Positions 52,447-61,748 of a DNA stretch of 64,000 bases are shown in pieces. The position numbers were made by a program, and so were the translations under genes. The stretch's first letter is position 1. Every line of letters starts with the position of its first letter. The stretch is from an uncultured Bacteroidota bacterium (lineage in GTDB: Bacteria > Bacteroidota > Bacteroidia > Chitinophagales > Chitinophagaceae), in contig CAIYKV010000105.1 of assembly GCA_903926855.1 (NCBI GenBank), positions 1-64,000 of the forward strand, given 5' to 3'. The notes under the pieces are model-generated. The model searched no databases and was not told the origin of the DNA. It saw nothing but the letters and a program-made list of their open reading frames with translations.

Positions 52447-53793
52447 TTATCGTAAAACCATTTGCCTGTCAGCATCCAAGCGTAACAGAATAAAAATCAG
52501 GATGGTAAAAGTTAATAGAGAAGATCCACCATAACTAATCAATGGCAAAGGAATGCCAACAATCGGGAATAGGCCGATAGTCATACTAACATTAACGGCA
52601 ATATGAAAAAAGATAATACTGGCAACACTATATGCATATACCCTGCTGAAAGTACTTCGCTGTCGCTCTGCCATTTTTACGATTCTAAATAACAGGAAAA
52701 GATAAATAGACAAAAATGCTATACAACCAATAAACCCAAATGCTTCACCGAGTGATGTAAATATAAAATCAGTATGTTGCTCAGGCACGTATTTACCCCT
52801 GGTTTGTGTTCCTTTCAAAAAGCCCTTGCCGGTTACTCCGCCTGAACCAATGGCAATCTTACTTTGTCGTACGTTATAATCATCCGGTTTACGGGCAGCT
52901 TTTTCTCCTGCTTTCTTTTCTGATTTTTTATTCTTAGTACAATCGTATTCTTTACCCACCATGCTATATATACGGGTACTTTGGTAGCATTCAAGAACAT
53001 TATTAAAAATATAGGGTACCACAAATCTTTGCGTGCCAACACAAAACAGCCAGATACCAATAATAAGTACCAATAATCCTTTTGTTTTCTTCAATTGTTT
53101 TCGAAGCAGGAAAAGTAAAAACGCAGCTATTGCAGTAAGCGATAATGCCAAAGTGTTTGGTTCAACAACCAGGGTGGCAATTACTAAAATGGCAAAGGAA
53201 GAACCAAATATCAGGATCTGAGCAGGCAACCCTTCACGGTACATGGCAACCAGGAATGCTGAGTATACAAGGGCAAGGCCTAACTCATGTTGCATGATAG
53301 ATAAGACAGCGGGTAAGGATGCAATCACGCCTGCCAGCAATTGCGATTTTAATTTGCTGAAATCTGTTTCCTGCCTTGATAAAAATTTTGCAAGCGCAAG
53401 CGCAGTAAATATTTTACATACTTCGGCTGGTTGCAGATTAAATCCACCCCCAATCGGTATCCAACTTTTTGACCCATTGATGCTCTTACCCAGTACAAAA
53501 GTTGCCAACATTAATAAGATTCCAAATCCATATAATAAATTGGCAAATGCTGTAAACAATTTACTATCGGTAAGCAAGATAAACATAGCTACGATTGCAC
53601 AAAAACCGGCAAATATCAATTGCTTGCTATAATTGGTTTTACCACCCAAAAAACTTTGAAACCAATTGGTATCTGGTCGGTACTCTACCATAAAAATGCA
53701 AAGTATCCCAATGCTTACCAATATGGCGTATAGCCAGATAATTGTCCAGTCAAGCCCCTGAGATATGGTATTTTGGTTATTACGACTGCTCAT
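52447..53793 (-). CDS. rodA: Rod shape-determining peptidoglycan polymerase
   Basis: A 448-residue SEDS-family glycan polymerase with about ten membrane helices. The large periplasmic loop carries GVTGKGFLKGTQTRGKYVPEQHTDFIFTS, the SEDS active-site region, and FPIVGIPLPLISYGGSSLL closes the domain. It works with PBP2 in the elongasome to build side-wall peptidoglycan. Last gene of the mre operon; its ATG overlaps the PBP2 stop in TAATG, so translation is coupled. An insertion of about 30 charged residues (KNKKSEKKAGEKAARKPDD) lies before the catalytic loop. Confidence 0.96.
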   Translation of the reverse strand: MSSRNNQNTISQGLDWTIIWLYAILVSIGILCIFMVEYRPDTNWFQSFLGGKTNYSKQLIFAGFCAIVAMFILLTDSKLFTAFANLLYGFGILLMLATFVLGKSINGSKSWIPIGGGFNLQPAEVCKIFTALALAKFLSRQETDFSKLKSQLLAGVIASLPAVLSIMQHELGLALVYSAFLVAMYREGLPAQILIFGSSFAILVIATLVVEPNTLALSLTAIAAFLLFLLRKQLKKTKGLLVLIIGIWLFCVGTQRFVVPYIFNNVLECYQSTRIYSMVGKEYDCTKNKKSEKKAGEKAARKPDDYNVRQSKIAIGSGGVTGKGFLKGTQTRGKYVPEQHTDFIFTSLGEAFGFIGCIAFLSIYLFLLFRIVKMAERQRSTFSRVYAYSVASIIFFHIAVNVSMTIGLFPIVGIPLPLISYGGSSLLTFTILIFILLRLDADRQMVLR

Positions 53794-55898
53794 TATCTGT
53801 TATACTTTTTGTATTTTTTGTCTTCGTTTACTAATACAGCGGCTTTGTTAGTGATTTGCTTTTTGGGAACCTGTTTTTTTATCGGCGCTGAAGGGATCAC
53901 TTTGGGATCTGTCTCGGAATTTTCTTCCTGATCGGATGAGTCATTCAATTCTTTATTCATTTTTTGTTGCTGGATTAGCTGGTTGATTCGGATTTGTTTC
54001 AACGAATCCATTTTAGCCATCTGCATCCGCATTAATCGGGGTATCAGATTTTTGTTCTTAAATTCCTCTAATTTTTCTTTTCTTTCCTGGCCTGTGATAG
54101 AATCTCGTAAATATTTCTCAACCATCAGGCTGGCAATTGGGGCGGCATTCCATGCACCCTGACCAGCATTTTCACAGATAACTGCTATGGCAATCCTTGG
54201 ATTATCTCTCGGGGCGAAACCGCCAAAGAAAGAATGGTCTAGTTGCTTTTCAACTCTGCCATTTATTTTAGCATAGTTTTCAACTGTCCCTGTTTTCCCG
54301 CACATCACAATGCCCGGTATTCTTGATGCTACTGCAGTTCCATATTCTACCACAGCCTGCATACCATCCTGAACCGCATCAAAAATAGAATCCGGGATAC
54401 GCTGATCTGTATAGTGTTTTACGGTAAACGGCTCCAACATTTTATTCTCATCTCCTCCTTCAATAGAATCTACAAAATGGGGTGTATAATACCATCCTTT
54501 ATTTGCGATAATAGCCATTACATTTGCCAGCTGTACCAGGGTTGTGTTTACTTCTCCTTGTCCGATAGCATTTGAGATAACATTGCAAGAATACCATTTG
54601 GGGCCAAAGATTTTTCTATAATCCGCTGAAACTGGAATATTCCCTTTTTTTTCGGAGGGCAGATCTATTCCGAGTCTATGTCCTAGGCCAAATGAATAAG
54701 CGTATTGATTAAATACGTTTAGTGCGCTGTCAGCCCCGCCATATTTGGATTGATCCAACGTCCTTTTATATACAGTTGAAAAATAAGTATTATCACTATG
54801 TGCAACAGCTTCTTTAAAAGAAAAAGTTCCTTTGTCCAAACATTTGGGTTTGCCAGTGCCGCAACCTGTGAAATAGCCAGGACAGGTAACCGTTGTTCTT
54901 TCAGTGATGACTCCTTCGGTTAAACCCACAATACCCACTACGGTTTTAAAAGTGGAACCGGGAGAATAGGTGGTACCTAATCCTCTGTTATTAAAAGGTT
55001 TTCTTGGATCAAGAATCATTTCTGCAATATGTCTTTTCCTTTGGTTCCCTGTCAGGTAATTTGGGTCATAGGTCGGGGCGCTCACCATACATAAGATACC
55101 TCCTGTTTTAGGGTCAATGGCTACAATGCTTCCTACTTTATTCGCCATCAATTGTTCGCCCATCTTCTGTAGCTCCACATCTAAACTCAGGTGAATATTT
55201 TTACCGGCAACAGCAGCCGTATCATACATTCCTTTTTCATAATCGCCCTGAATACGACTTTTGTTATCTCTTATATAGTTCTTAACTCCTCTTTGCCCCA
55301 TCAATACCTTTTCATAATATCTTTCCAGTCCCGTGTATCCGGCATAATCTCCCATCTGATAACCTTCATCTTTATGTTTACGCAAAAAAGAAGTGTCTAC
55401 CTCTGCGGTATAGCCCAATACATGCGCGGCAACACTATACGGATAACTTCTAACGGTACGTAAGCTTAAATCAAAACCCGGAAATTTATAAATATTCTCA
55501 TTCAGGTGGGCATACATTTCCGGGGTAAGCAGGGCTTCAAAAACACCGGTCCTTACATTACCTGTTTTGATGATGATATCCCGCATTCTTCTTTTATATT
55601 CAATAGTATCAATATTCAGCAATGTGCAAAGTGAAAACGTATCAACGCCTTTTGTTTCGGCAGGAACCACTACCAGATCATAGCTATTGATATTTTCCAG
55701 TATAGCCCTTTGTTTTCTATCAAAGATGATACCTCTGTCAGGATAAATGATTTTTCGGAAAAGTGCGTTACTTTCTGCGGCCTGCTTGTATTTAGCGGAA
55801 AACAATTGCAGGTTAATCAATTGACATACGATCACGAAAAATACCGATGCGAATATGATTTGGACAACCCGCCCCCTGCTTTGATTAAATACCGGCAT
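53793..55898 (-). CDS. mrdA: Penicillin-binding protein 2 (transpeptidase of elongasome)
   Basis: A 701-residue class B PBP. One N-terminal helix (about 10-30) is followed by the dimerisation/pedestal domain with YPDRGIIFDRKQR, then the transpeptidase domain with Ser315 in YSPGSTFKT (STFK), the SDN motif in AHSDNTYF and the KTGT motif in MCGKTGTVEN. The mature enzyme crosslinks new side-wall glycan and is the partner of RodA. A tail of roughly 90 residues after the catalytic domain is Lys/Gln-rich and looks disordered. Fourth gene of the mre operon; a 226-bp gap separates it from mreD. Confidence 0.97.
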   Translation of the reverse strand: MPVFNQSRGRVVQIIFASVFFVIVCQLINLQLFSAKYKQAAESNALFRKIIYPDRGIIFDRKQRAILENINSYDLVVVPAETKGVDTFSLCTLLNIDTIEYKRRMRDIIIKTGNVRTGVFEALLTPEMYAHLNENIYKFPGFDLSLRTVRSYPYSVAAHVLGYTAEVDTSFLRKHKDEGYQMGDYAGYTGLERYYEKVLMGQRGVKNYIRDNKSRIQGDYEKGMYDTAAVAGKNIHLSLDVELQKMGEQLMANKVGSIVAIDPKTGGILCMVSAPTYDPNYLTGNQRKRHIAEMILDPRKPFNNRGLGTTYSPGSTFKTVVGIVGLTEGVITERTTVTCPGYFTGCGTGKPKCLDKGTFSFKEAVAHSDNTYFSTVYKRTLDQSKYGGADSALNVFNQYAYSFGLGHRLGIDLPSEKKGNIPVSADYRKIFGPKWYSCNVISNAIGQGEVNTTLVQLANVMAIIANKGWYYTPHFVDSIEGGDENKMLEPFTVKHYTDQRIPDSIFDAVQDGMQAVVEYGTAVASRIPGIVMCGKTGTVENYAKINGRVEKQLDHSFFGGFAPRDNPRIAIAVICENAGQGAWNAAPIASLMVEKYLRDSITGQERKEKLEEFKNKNLIPRLMRMQMAKMDSLKQIRINQLIQQQKMNKELNDSSDQEENSETDPKVIPSAPIKKQVPKKQITNKAAVLVNEDKKYKKYNR

Positions 55899-56124
55899 AA
55901 TGGTTTACTGTGAAATATGAGCTGATCATTTGAAGTATACTTACAAAGTTGCCGAATTGGTAAGCAACTTGTATCAATAGGTTTTAAAAAAGTTATTCAT
56001 AGATGTGGACAGGGATAGTGGTAGTGGCTTTAGCTATTGGCTATTTGGCATTTTTGGGTGACATAGAATTTTAAGGTAAGCAATTGAGGGTTGTGTTGAA
56101 AGGATGATAGCTTGGAGTAAAGAA

Positions 56125-56655
56125 TTATTTATTGGTGCGGAATTTGGCTTTTCGGGTAAACAGAATTTCTGCAATAAAAATCATGAGCAGGCTGATAGCG
56201 GAAGTGGCAGCAACTTTACCAATAAAATAGAAGAAGTTTCCAAATTGAAGCCATTCAATCAGAACCAGGTAGAAATGGTGTACAAAAGTGAGAATACCTA
56301 CATATACGCCATAGGGGGCCCAGCCCATGCTCGTATGACTGGGTTCCACATAGCTTTGTTCAGCAGTTTCCTGCGGAATGAGCAGGTTGAGCAGGAAGGG
56401 TCTGATATAGGCAATCAATACACAGGGTGCTGCATGCAGGCCGGGTGTTCCGGTAAAATAATCAAGGGTTAGCCCAAAAACAAAGGAAATAAACAATAAT
56501 AAGAGCCGGTTTATATTAAAAGGCAGCCATAGAATGAATAAGAAATAGATATAAGGAATGATAAACTGGTGCAATGGGGGAACTTCATTCAGAATGAATT
56601 TCTGAAAAAGAATAAAAAAAATAAAGCGGATAATATTTTTCAGCAGGGTACTCAT
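56125..56655 (-). CDS. mreD: Rod shape-determining protein MreD
   Basis: A 176-residue inner-membrane protein with five or six helices, starting with a basic segment before the first helix. Weak conservation is normal for MreD; the identification rests on position between mreC and mrdA and on the helix pattern including FIPYIYFLFILWLPFNINRLLLLFISFVFGLTLDYFTGTPG, read across in shorter pieces (PYIYFLFILWLP, GLTLDYFTGTPGLHAA). It couples MreB to the wall synthases. The ATG overlaps the mreC TGA by 4 bases. Downstream of it, bases 55899-56124 hold no gene. Confidence 0.92.
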   Translation of the reverse strand: MSTLLKNIIRFIFFILFQKFILNEVPPLHQFIIPYIYFLFILWLPFNINRLLLLFISFVFGLTLDYFTGTPGLHAAPCVLIAYIRPFLLNLLIPQETAEQSYVEPSHTSMGWAPYGVYVGILTFVHHFYLVLIEWLQFGNFFYFIGKVAATSAISLLMIFIAEILFTRKAKFRTNK

Positions 56656-57503
56656 GGGTTCTTTGAGGGGTTCGTTTCTAACTGCACCTGTTCCGAATAC
56701 CGCACATTTTCGATCAGGTATACATATTGAATACTGGAAAAATTAGTAGCTGTTTTTATTTTAAGGGTATAAAAATTACTGGCTGACTCTGAACTGATCT
56801 CTGCAACGGTGCCTACCATTAAACGGGAAGGGAAATTAGCAGAATAGGTGCTGGTAACCACCGTATCTCCCTTCGAAACTTTGGCGCTTTTCGTAATATT
56901 TTTCAGGGTAAGATAGGAAGGGTCTGTTCCATCCCATTCTATGCTTCCTGAATTATTGTCTTTTTTAAGCATGGCACTTACTTTACTGTTACGATGTAAG
57001 AGACTCATGACTTTACTGATATTGGGACCGGTTTCTACAACCACACCAACAATACCTTCCGGACCATACACCGCCATCCCTTTTTTTGCCCCCTGGTTGG
57101 TTCCCCTTTCAACAAACAGGAAATTGGTTTGCAGGGTAACGGTATTCCCAATTACTTTGGCGGGGAGGTAAGTGTATTTTCTATAACGGCCCAAACTATC
57201 CCGGATCAGGCTATCTACAAAGATTTTTTTGCCTTTCTCTACAATAAGAAAATTATCAGCTAATTGATTTCTCAGGCGCGCATTTTCTTCTGCCAGCTGG
57301 CGATTGGTTTCCTTCAGATTGAAATAATCTCTAAGACCGCTGTATTGATGATTAATAACTCCGGTAACTTCATTGGCGCCGGAAGCCAGAAAAGACTGGT
57401 GCGTTTTACTGGAACTGCTTAATAAAATGATCGCAAATACCTGAAGCAGCAGAAAGCTGAAAAAGGTAAAGTATCGCTGTATGAAAAGAAAGATGTTTTT
57501 CAA
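56652..57503 (-). CDS. mreC: Rod shape-determining protein MreC
   Basis: A 283-residue bitopic protein. A short basic N-terminus and one helix (about 10-30) are followed by a coiled coil (about 65-90, LKETNRQLAEENARLRNQLA) and a periplasmic beta-domain with the MreC signatures YGPEGIVGVVVETGPN and SKVMSLLHRNSKVSAML. It links MreB to PBP2/RodA. No ATG is available at the N-terminus, so translation probably begins at the TTG at 57503, which gives a normal-length protein (KNIFLFIQRYF start). Overlap with mreD suggests coupling. The mreB gene is 75 bp upstream. Confidence 0.95.
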   Translation of the reverse strand: MKNIFLFIQRYFTFFSFLLLQVFAIILLSSSSKTHQSFLASGANEVTGVINHQYSGLRDYFNLKETNRQLAEENARLRNQLADNFLIVEKGKKIFVDSLIRDSLGRYRKYTYLPAKVIGNTVTLQTNFLFVERGTNQGAKKGMAVYGPEGIVGVVVETGPNISKVMSLLHRNSKVSAMLKKDNNSGSIEWDGTDPSYLTLKNITKSAKVSKGDTVVTSTYSANFPSRLMVGTVAEISSESASNFYTLKIKTATNFSSIQYVYLIENVRYSEQVQLETNPSKNP

Positions 57504-57578
57504 GGTACAAAGATGTTAGCCGGGTTAATAACTATTAGCCCTGTCAGGCATGCAATCAATAGTGTATCACTAGCTAAA

Positions 57579-58604
57579 TTATCTCATAATAAATGGAAAG
57601 CGCTGGTAATTCTTTAAAGCAAGTCCTGTACCACGAACCACACTTTTTAAAGGATCATCTGCCACATGAACAGGTAATTTGATCTTGGCACTGAGTCGTT
57701 TATCCAATCCGCGAAGTAAAGCGCCCCCTCCAGTAAGATAGAGACCCCTGCGGTAAATATCTGCGGCTAATTCAGGCGGAGTAGTTTCCAGGGCTTTTAA
57801 AATGGCTTCTTCAATCTTGAAAATACTTTTATCAAGGGCTTCTGCAATTTCCTGGTAGCTTACCATGATCTGTTTGGGGATACCAGTAACCAGGTCACGA
57901 CCATTTACTGGCAGATCCTCAGGCGGATTATCCAGATCCTTCATAGCGGCACCCACATTGATCTTGATCTGTTCGGCAGTACGTTCACCTATCAGTAAGC
58001 TATGGTAGCGGCGAAGGGCTTCCATGATATCGGCAGTAAATTCATCACCGGCAATACGGATACTCTGGTCGCAAACAATCCCAGCCAGGGCAATTACGGT
58101 AATACCGGTAGTACCACCACCAATATCAATGATCATATTACCAACAGGTTCTTCTACATCTATCCCAATACCCAGGGCAGCGGCCATGGGTTCATGAATC
58201 ATATATACTTCCTTGGCTCCGGCTTGCTCTGCACTATCCCTAACGGCCCTTTTTTCAACCTCAGTAATAGAAGAAGGAATACAAATCACCATCCGCCAAC
58301 TTGGGGGAAAATGAGGTTTTTTAGGGTAAATCATTTTGATTAACTCCCTGATCATCAACTCCGCGGCATTAAAATCGGCGATTACTCCATCTTTCAGGGG
58401 TCTGACTGTACGGATACTTTCGTGAGTTTTTTCATGCATCATCAGGGCTTTCTTGCCCACAGCCAGCACTTCCTTCATATTATTACGGTTTAGGGCAATA
58501 ATAGAGGGCTCATTTACTACCACTTCATCGTTATGAATGATTAGGGTATTGGCAGTACCCAGATCCATGGCAATCTCTTGTGTGAAAAAGTTAAACAATC
58601 CCAT
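57579..58604 (-). CDS. mreB: Rod shape-determining actin-like ATPase MreB
   Basis: A 341-residue bacterial actin. Phosphate-1 motif is MDLGTANTLI, phosphate-2 is IIDIGGGTTGITVIAL, and the adenosine-binding segment is YLTGGGALLRGLDKRL. It polymerises under the inner membrane to organise side-wall synthesis with MreC, MreD, PBP2 and RodA. First gene of the five-gene operon, in the usual order mreB-mreC-mreD-mrdA-rodA. A CACCTTTG box 38-45 bp upstream of the ATG may be its promoter. Confidence 0.98.
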   Translation of the reverse strand: MGLFNFFTQEIAMDLGTANTLIIHNDEVVVNEPSIIALNRNNMKEVLAVGKKALMMHEKTHESIRTVRPLKDGVIADFNAAELMIRELIKMIYPKKPHFPPSWRMVICIPSSITEVEKRAVRDSAEQAGAKEVYMIHEPMAAALGIGIDVEEPVGNMIIDIGGGTTGITVIALAGIVCDQSIRIAGDEFTADIMEALRRYHSLLIGERTAEQIKINVGAAMKDLDNPPEDLPVNGRDLVTGIPKQIMVSYQEIAEALDKSIFKIEEAILKALETTPPELAADIYRRGLYLTGGGALLRGLDKRLSAKIKLPVHVADDPLKSVVRGTGLALKNYQRFPFIMR

Positions 58605-58641
58605 TGTATATAAAAAGTTCGAATGTGTTAATCAATGTTTG

Positions 58642-58649
58642 CAAAGGTG
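58642..58649 (-). promoter_or_regulatory. Candidate -7 box of mre operon
   Basis: The minus strand reads CACCTTTG followed by CAA, one base off TAnnTTTG; the G is 38 bp upstream of the mreB ATG, leader about 31 bases. No clear -33 partner. Confidence 0.3.
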
Positions 58650-58673
58650 GTTGAAAATACTTGAATTAAAAAG

Positions 58674-58704
58674 CCTAAAATACTGATTTTTCCAGTGTTT
58701 TAGG
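58674..58704 (-). terminator. Hairpin between purD and mreB
   Basis: 12-bp stem with one G:U (58674-58685 with 58693-58704), loop of 7. On the minus strand CTTTTTAA follows the stem. It lies 182 bp after the purD stop and 25 bp before the candidate mreB promoter, so it separates purD from the mre operon. Confidence 0.6.
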
Positions 58705-58886
58705 AATAATAGAAAAAGAGGATAGTTGCGGGTTTTGTGTTGCGGGTTTCGGGTTGGGGTAAATAATGGGTTAGTGGTTAAAAAAGCGAACTTGTTTTTT
58801 TTCTAAAACTGTCAGTTATTTTCAAATCCAAACCAACAGGAATAGTCTTGAATCACAAGCATTCTGCAATGAAAAAATAATAACAC

Positions 58887-60167
58887 TTACTCAAATTCAA
58901 AACCAATATCTTTTCTGTAATATATTCCTTCGAAGGAAATTTTTTCCAATACTTTTTTGGAAGTAGCTACCGCTTCGGGAATATTATTTCCATAAGATGT
59001 TACAGCCAATACCCTTCCTCCATTTGTTACAATTCCGTGTTCAGTTTGTTTAGTACCTGCATGAAAAATAATTGATTGATCAGGTACGATTTCTGTTAAC
59101 CCGTGGATAGAAATATTTTTTTGATAGTCGCCAGGATAACCGCCACTTACCGCCATTACCGTAGCACAAGATTGTTCACTAAATGAAATATTTGCATCTA
59201 TCAATGTTCCATTATCCATGGCAGCAAATAATGCAACAATATCTGTTTGTAACATCGGCATCACTACTTCTGTTTCCGGATCGCCCATCCGGCAATTGTA
59301 TTCAATTACCCAGGGTTCACCATGTACATTCATTAATCCAAAGAAAATAAACCCATGGTAATTGATATTTTCCTGGGCCAATCCGTTTACCGTTGGGCGT
59401 ATAATTCTTTCTTCAACTTTTTGCATGAAAGAGGCATCCATAAATGGAACCGGACTCACACAACCCATACCACCTGTATTTAAACCGGTTTCCCCTTCAC
59501 CAATTCGTTTATAATCTTTTGCATGACCAATCACCTGGTATACTTCTCCATCTGTTAATGCAAATACACTTACTTCTATTCCTTTCAGAAATTCTTCTAT
59601 TACTACTTTATTTCCTGCCTCACCAAACTGTTTATGGATGATCATTTCCTCAAATGCCTGTAATGCTTCTGTATGTGATAAAGCAATCACTACGCCTTTG
59701 CCTGCAGCCAATCCATCTGCTTTTAATACGATTGGTAAACTATGCTGCTGAATATATTTCTTTCCCTCTTCATATTCCGAAACTGTAAACTCCGCATACG
59801 CAGCAGTAGGTATTCCATGTCGTTGCATGAATTTTTTGCTGAAGGCTTTACTGCCTTCTAATTGTGCACCTGCTGCTGACGGACCTACTACATTAATATG
59901 TTGTAATTGGGTATCCTGCTGAAAAAAATCATAGATTCCTTTTACCAGGGGTTCTTCCGGACCCACCACCACCATATTAATTTTTTTATCCAGACAAACC
60001 GTTTTCAAGGCAGTAAAATCAGTAGGGGAAACAGCCAGATTGGTTCCATATGCAGAAGTACCCGCGTTACCGGGTGCAATAAATAGCTGGTCGCAATGAT
60101 GACTTTTTACCATCTTCCATGCAAGTGCATGCTCTCTTCCTCCGGATCCAAGTAAAAGAATATTCAT
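58887..60167 (-). CDS. purD: Phosphoribosylamine-glycine ligase
   Basis: A 426-residue ATP-grasp enzyme making glycinamide ribonucleotide in purine synthesis. The N-domain opens NILLLGSGGREHALAWK and the ATP-grasp domain has LPIVLKADGLAAGKGVVIA and the family signature GLNTGGMGCVSPVPF. The glycine-binding end FIFFGLMNVHGEPWVIEYNCRMGDPE is intact. Full length and normal. No other purine gene is adjacent, so it is expressed by itself here. The 282-bp downstream gap holds the hairpin and a short G-rich repeat tract. Confidence 0.96.
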   Translation of the reverse strand: MNILLLGSGGREHALAWKMVKSHHCDQLFIAPGNAGTSAYGTNLAVSPTDFTALKTVCLDKKINMVVVGPEEPLVKGIYDFFQQDTQLQHINVVGPSAAGAQLEGSKAFSKKFMQRHGIPTAAYAEFTVSEYEEGKKYIQQHSLPIVLKADGLAAGKGVVIALSHTEALQAFEEMIIHKQFGEAGNKVVIEEFLKGIEVSVFALTDGEVYQVIGHAKDYKRIGEGETGLNTGGMGCVSPVPFMDASFMQKVEERIIRPTVNGLAQENINYHGFIFFGLMNVHGEPWVIEYNCRMGDPETEVVMPMLQTDIVALFAAMDNGTLIDANISFSEQSCATVMAVSGGYPGDYQKNISIHGLTEIVPDQSIIFHAGTKQTEHGIVTNGGRVLAVTSYGNNIPEAVATSKKVLEKISFEGIYYRKDIGFEFE

Positions 60168-60249
60168 CCTTTAGTAATAGAGTTAAAATGAATGTATAGG
60201 GTTCGTGTCAATAAAATAAAATGCAAGATTAAAGCTTAAACCCTAGACT

Positions 60250-61686
60250 TTATACCGTTTCTTCTACTCCCACATAACTTTTTTCCGGTAGTCTTTTGGC
60301 AATAAAAAGATACAATACAAAAAACACGGTGATAATACTTATAAACAGCCAGTAATAATTAGCACCGGTATATTTTGCAAAGAAGCCGTTGTTGGCAATA
60401 CTTTTGTTTACCAGGCTATCAAAATAATTACCCAGCGAAATACCCAAGAGATAAAGTGCACTCATGGTGCTTTTCATGGATTTGGGAGAATGTGTATATG
60501 CATATTCGAGACAGGTAACAGAAACAAGTATTTCAGCTACAGCCAAAATCAGGTAAGCCAGAATCTGCCACCAAACGCTGGGGTGACCACCTTTGTCGAT
60601 ATTTTCTTGCAAAAGGGCAATGATTATAAAAGTAATGGCAGTTAGAAATAAACCTGCACCAATTTTGCGCAAGGGAGTTACGTGTAAACCCATTTTTTCG
60701 AACAATGGGAATATGCCATAGGTCATAACAGGAATCATACTTACCAGAAAAATTGGGTTAAAGGTTTGAATTTGTTCAGCAAATAGCTGGAATCCGAATA
60801 AATGTAGGTCCAGTTTTTTAGCCTGCAATACCCATTCAGCGAGGTTTTGATCCCAAAGTGCCCAGAAAATAGGAGTGAAAGCGAAAATCATCAGAATGCG
60901 GTAAACGGCTTGTACACCATCTATAGATGCAGCTGAAAACTTCTTTCCTACAGCTTCCCAAACAGTTAAACCATTTCTGTTGGAAAAGGATTGTGCAATG
61001 GCATAAGCAGAGATACTTACAAAATTTTCTTTTTTGCTTCCTGATGGAGGAACCCGTACATACTTTTTCCTCCCCATCCAAAAAATAGCAGTTGCAAGAC
61101 ACATTAATATACCCGGAATTCCAAAAGCCAACTCAGGTCCATATTTATTATATACAATAGGGATAAGAAGTGTGGAAACAATTGATCCGGTATTGATCGT
61201 AAAATAGAACCAGCCATACATTTTAGATAAAAGATGCTCATTAGATTTATCAAACTGGTCTCCTACATTGGCAGAAACACAGGATTTAATTCCCCCTGCG
61301 GCAGCAGCAATTACTACCAATCCAATTGAGAATAGCGTTAGGTTATGGGTTGATAAGGCAAGTACCAGATTGCCTATCGCATAAAGGATGGAAACGTATA
61401 ATATAACCTTATACTTACCAAAAAACCAATCAGCAAGAATACCCCCAACCATCGGCATCAAATAGGCAAAAAATACAAACATGTGTACCATTTCATTGGA
61501 TTTTGCTTCTGCCACATTTTGTAAAAGGGGATTCATAGTGGGGTTAAAGAACTGAGCCACCAGGAATGTACTCATAATAGAGCGTATACCATAAAAGCTG
61601 AATCTCTCGGCTGCTTCGTTCCCGATGATATAAGGAACCGCTTTGGGCATCCCTGTTTTCTTAACCTCGTTCTGTATTTCGGTCAT
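60250..61686 (-). CDS. POT family proton-dependent peptide transporter
   Basis: A 478-residue MFS protein of the PTR2/POT family, importing di- and tripeptides with protons. The proton-coupling motif ExxER is seen in NEAAERFSFYGIRS, and the segment FFAYLMPMVGGILADWFFGKYKVIL is the MFS loop 2-3 hallmark. About 12-14 helices are predicted, which fits the family. It diverges from the OPT gene with only 62 bp between, so the two peptide importers share one regulatory region. A leftward TATCTTTA box (61706-61713) lies 20 bp upstream of the ATG. Confidence 0.93.
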   Translation of the reverse strand: MTEIQNEVKKTGMPKAVPYIIGNEAAERFSFYGIRSIMSTFLVAQFFNPTMNPLLQNVAEAKSNEMVHMFVFFAYLMPMVGGILADWFFGKYKVILYVSILYAIGNLVLALSTHNLTLFSIGLVVIAAAAGGIKSCVSANVGDQFDKSNEHLLSKMYGWFYFTINTGSIVSTLLIPIVYNKYGPELAFGIPGILMCLATAIFWMGRKKYVRVPPSGSKKENFVSISAYAIAQSFSNRNGLTVWEAVGKKFSAASIDGVQAVYRILMIFAFTPIFWALWDQNLAEWVLQAKKLDLHLFGFQLFAEQIQTFNPIFLVSMIPVMTYGIFPLFEKMGLHVTPLRKIGAGLFLTAITFIIIALLQENIDKGGHPSVWWQILAYLILAVAEILVSVTCLEYAYTHSPKSMKSTMSALYLLGISLGNYFDSLVNKSIANNGFFAKYTGANYYWLFISIITVFFVLYLFIAKRLPEKSYVGVEETV

Positions 61687-61748
61687 AAGTTGTATTTTGG
61701 GTTTTTAAAGATATTGGAAAAACAAGTATTCTGATTAAACCCTCTTTT

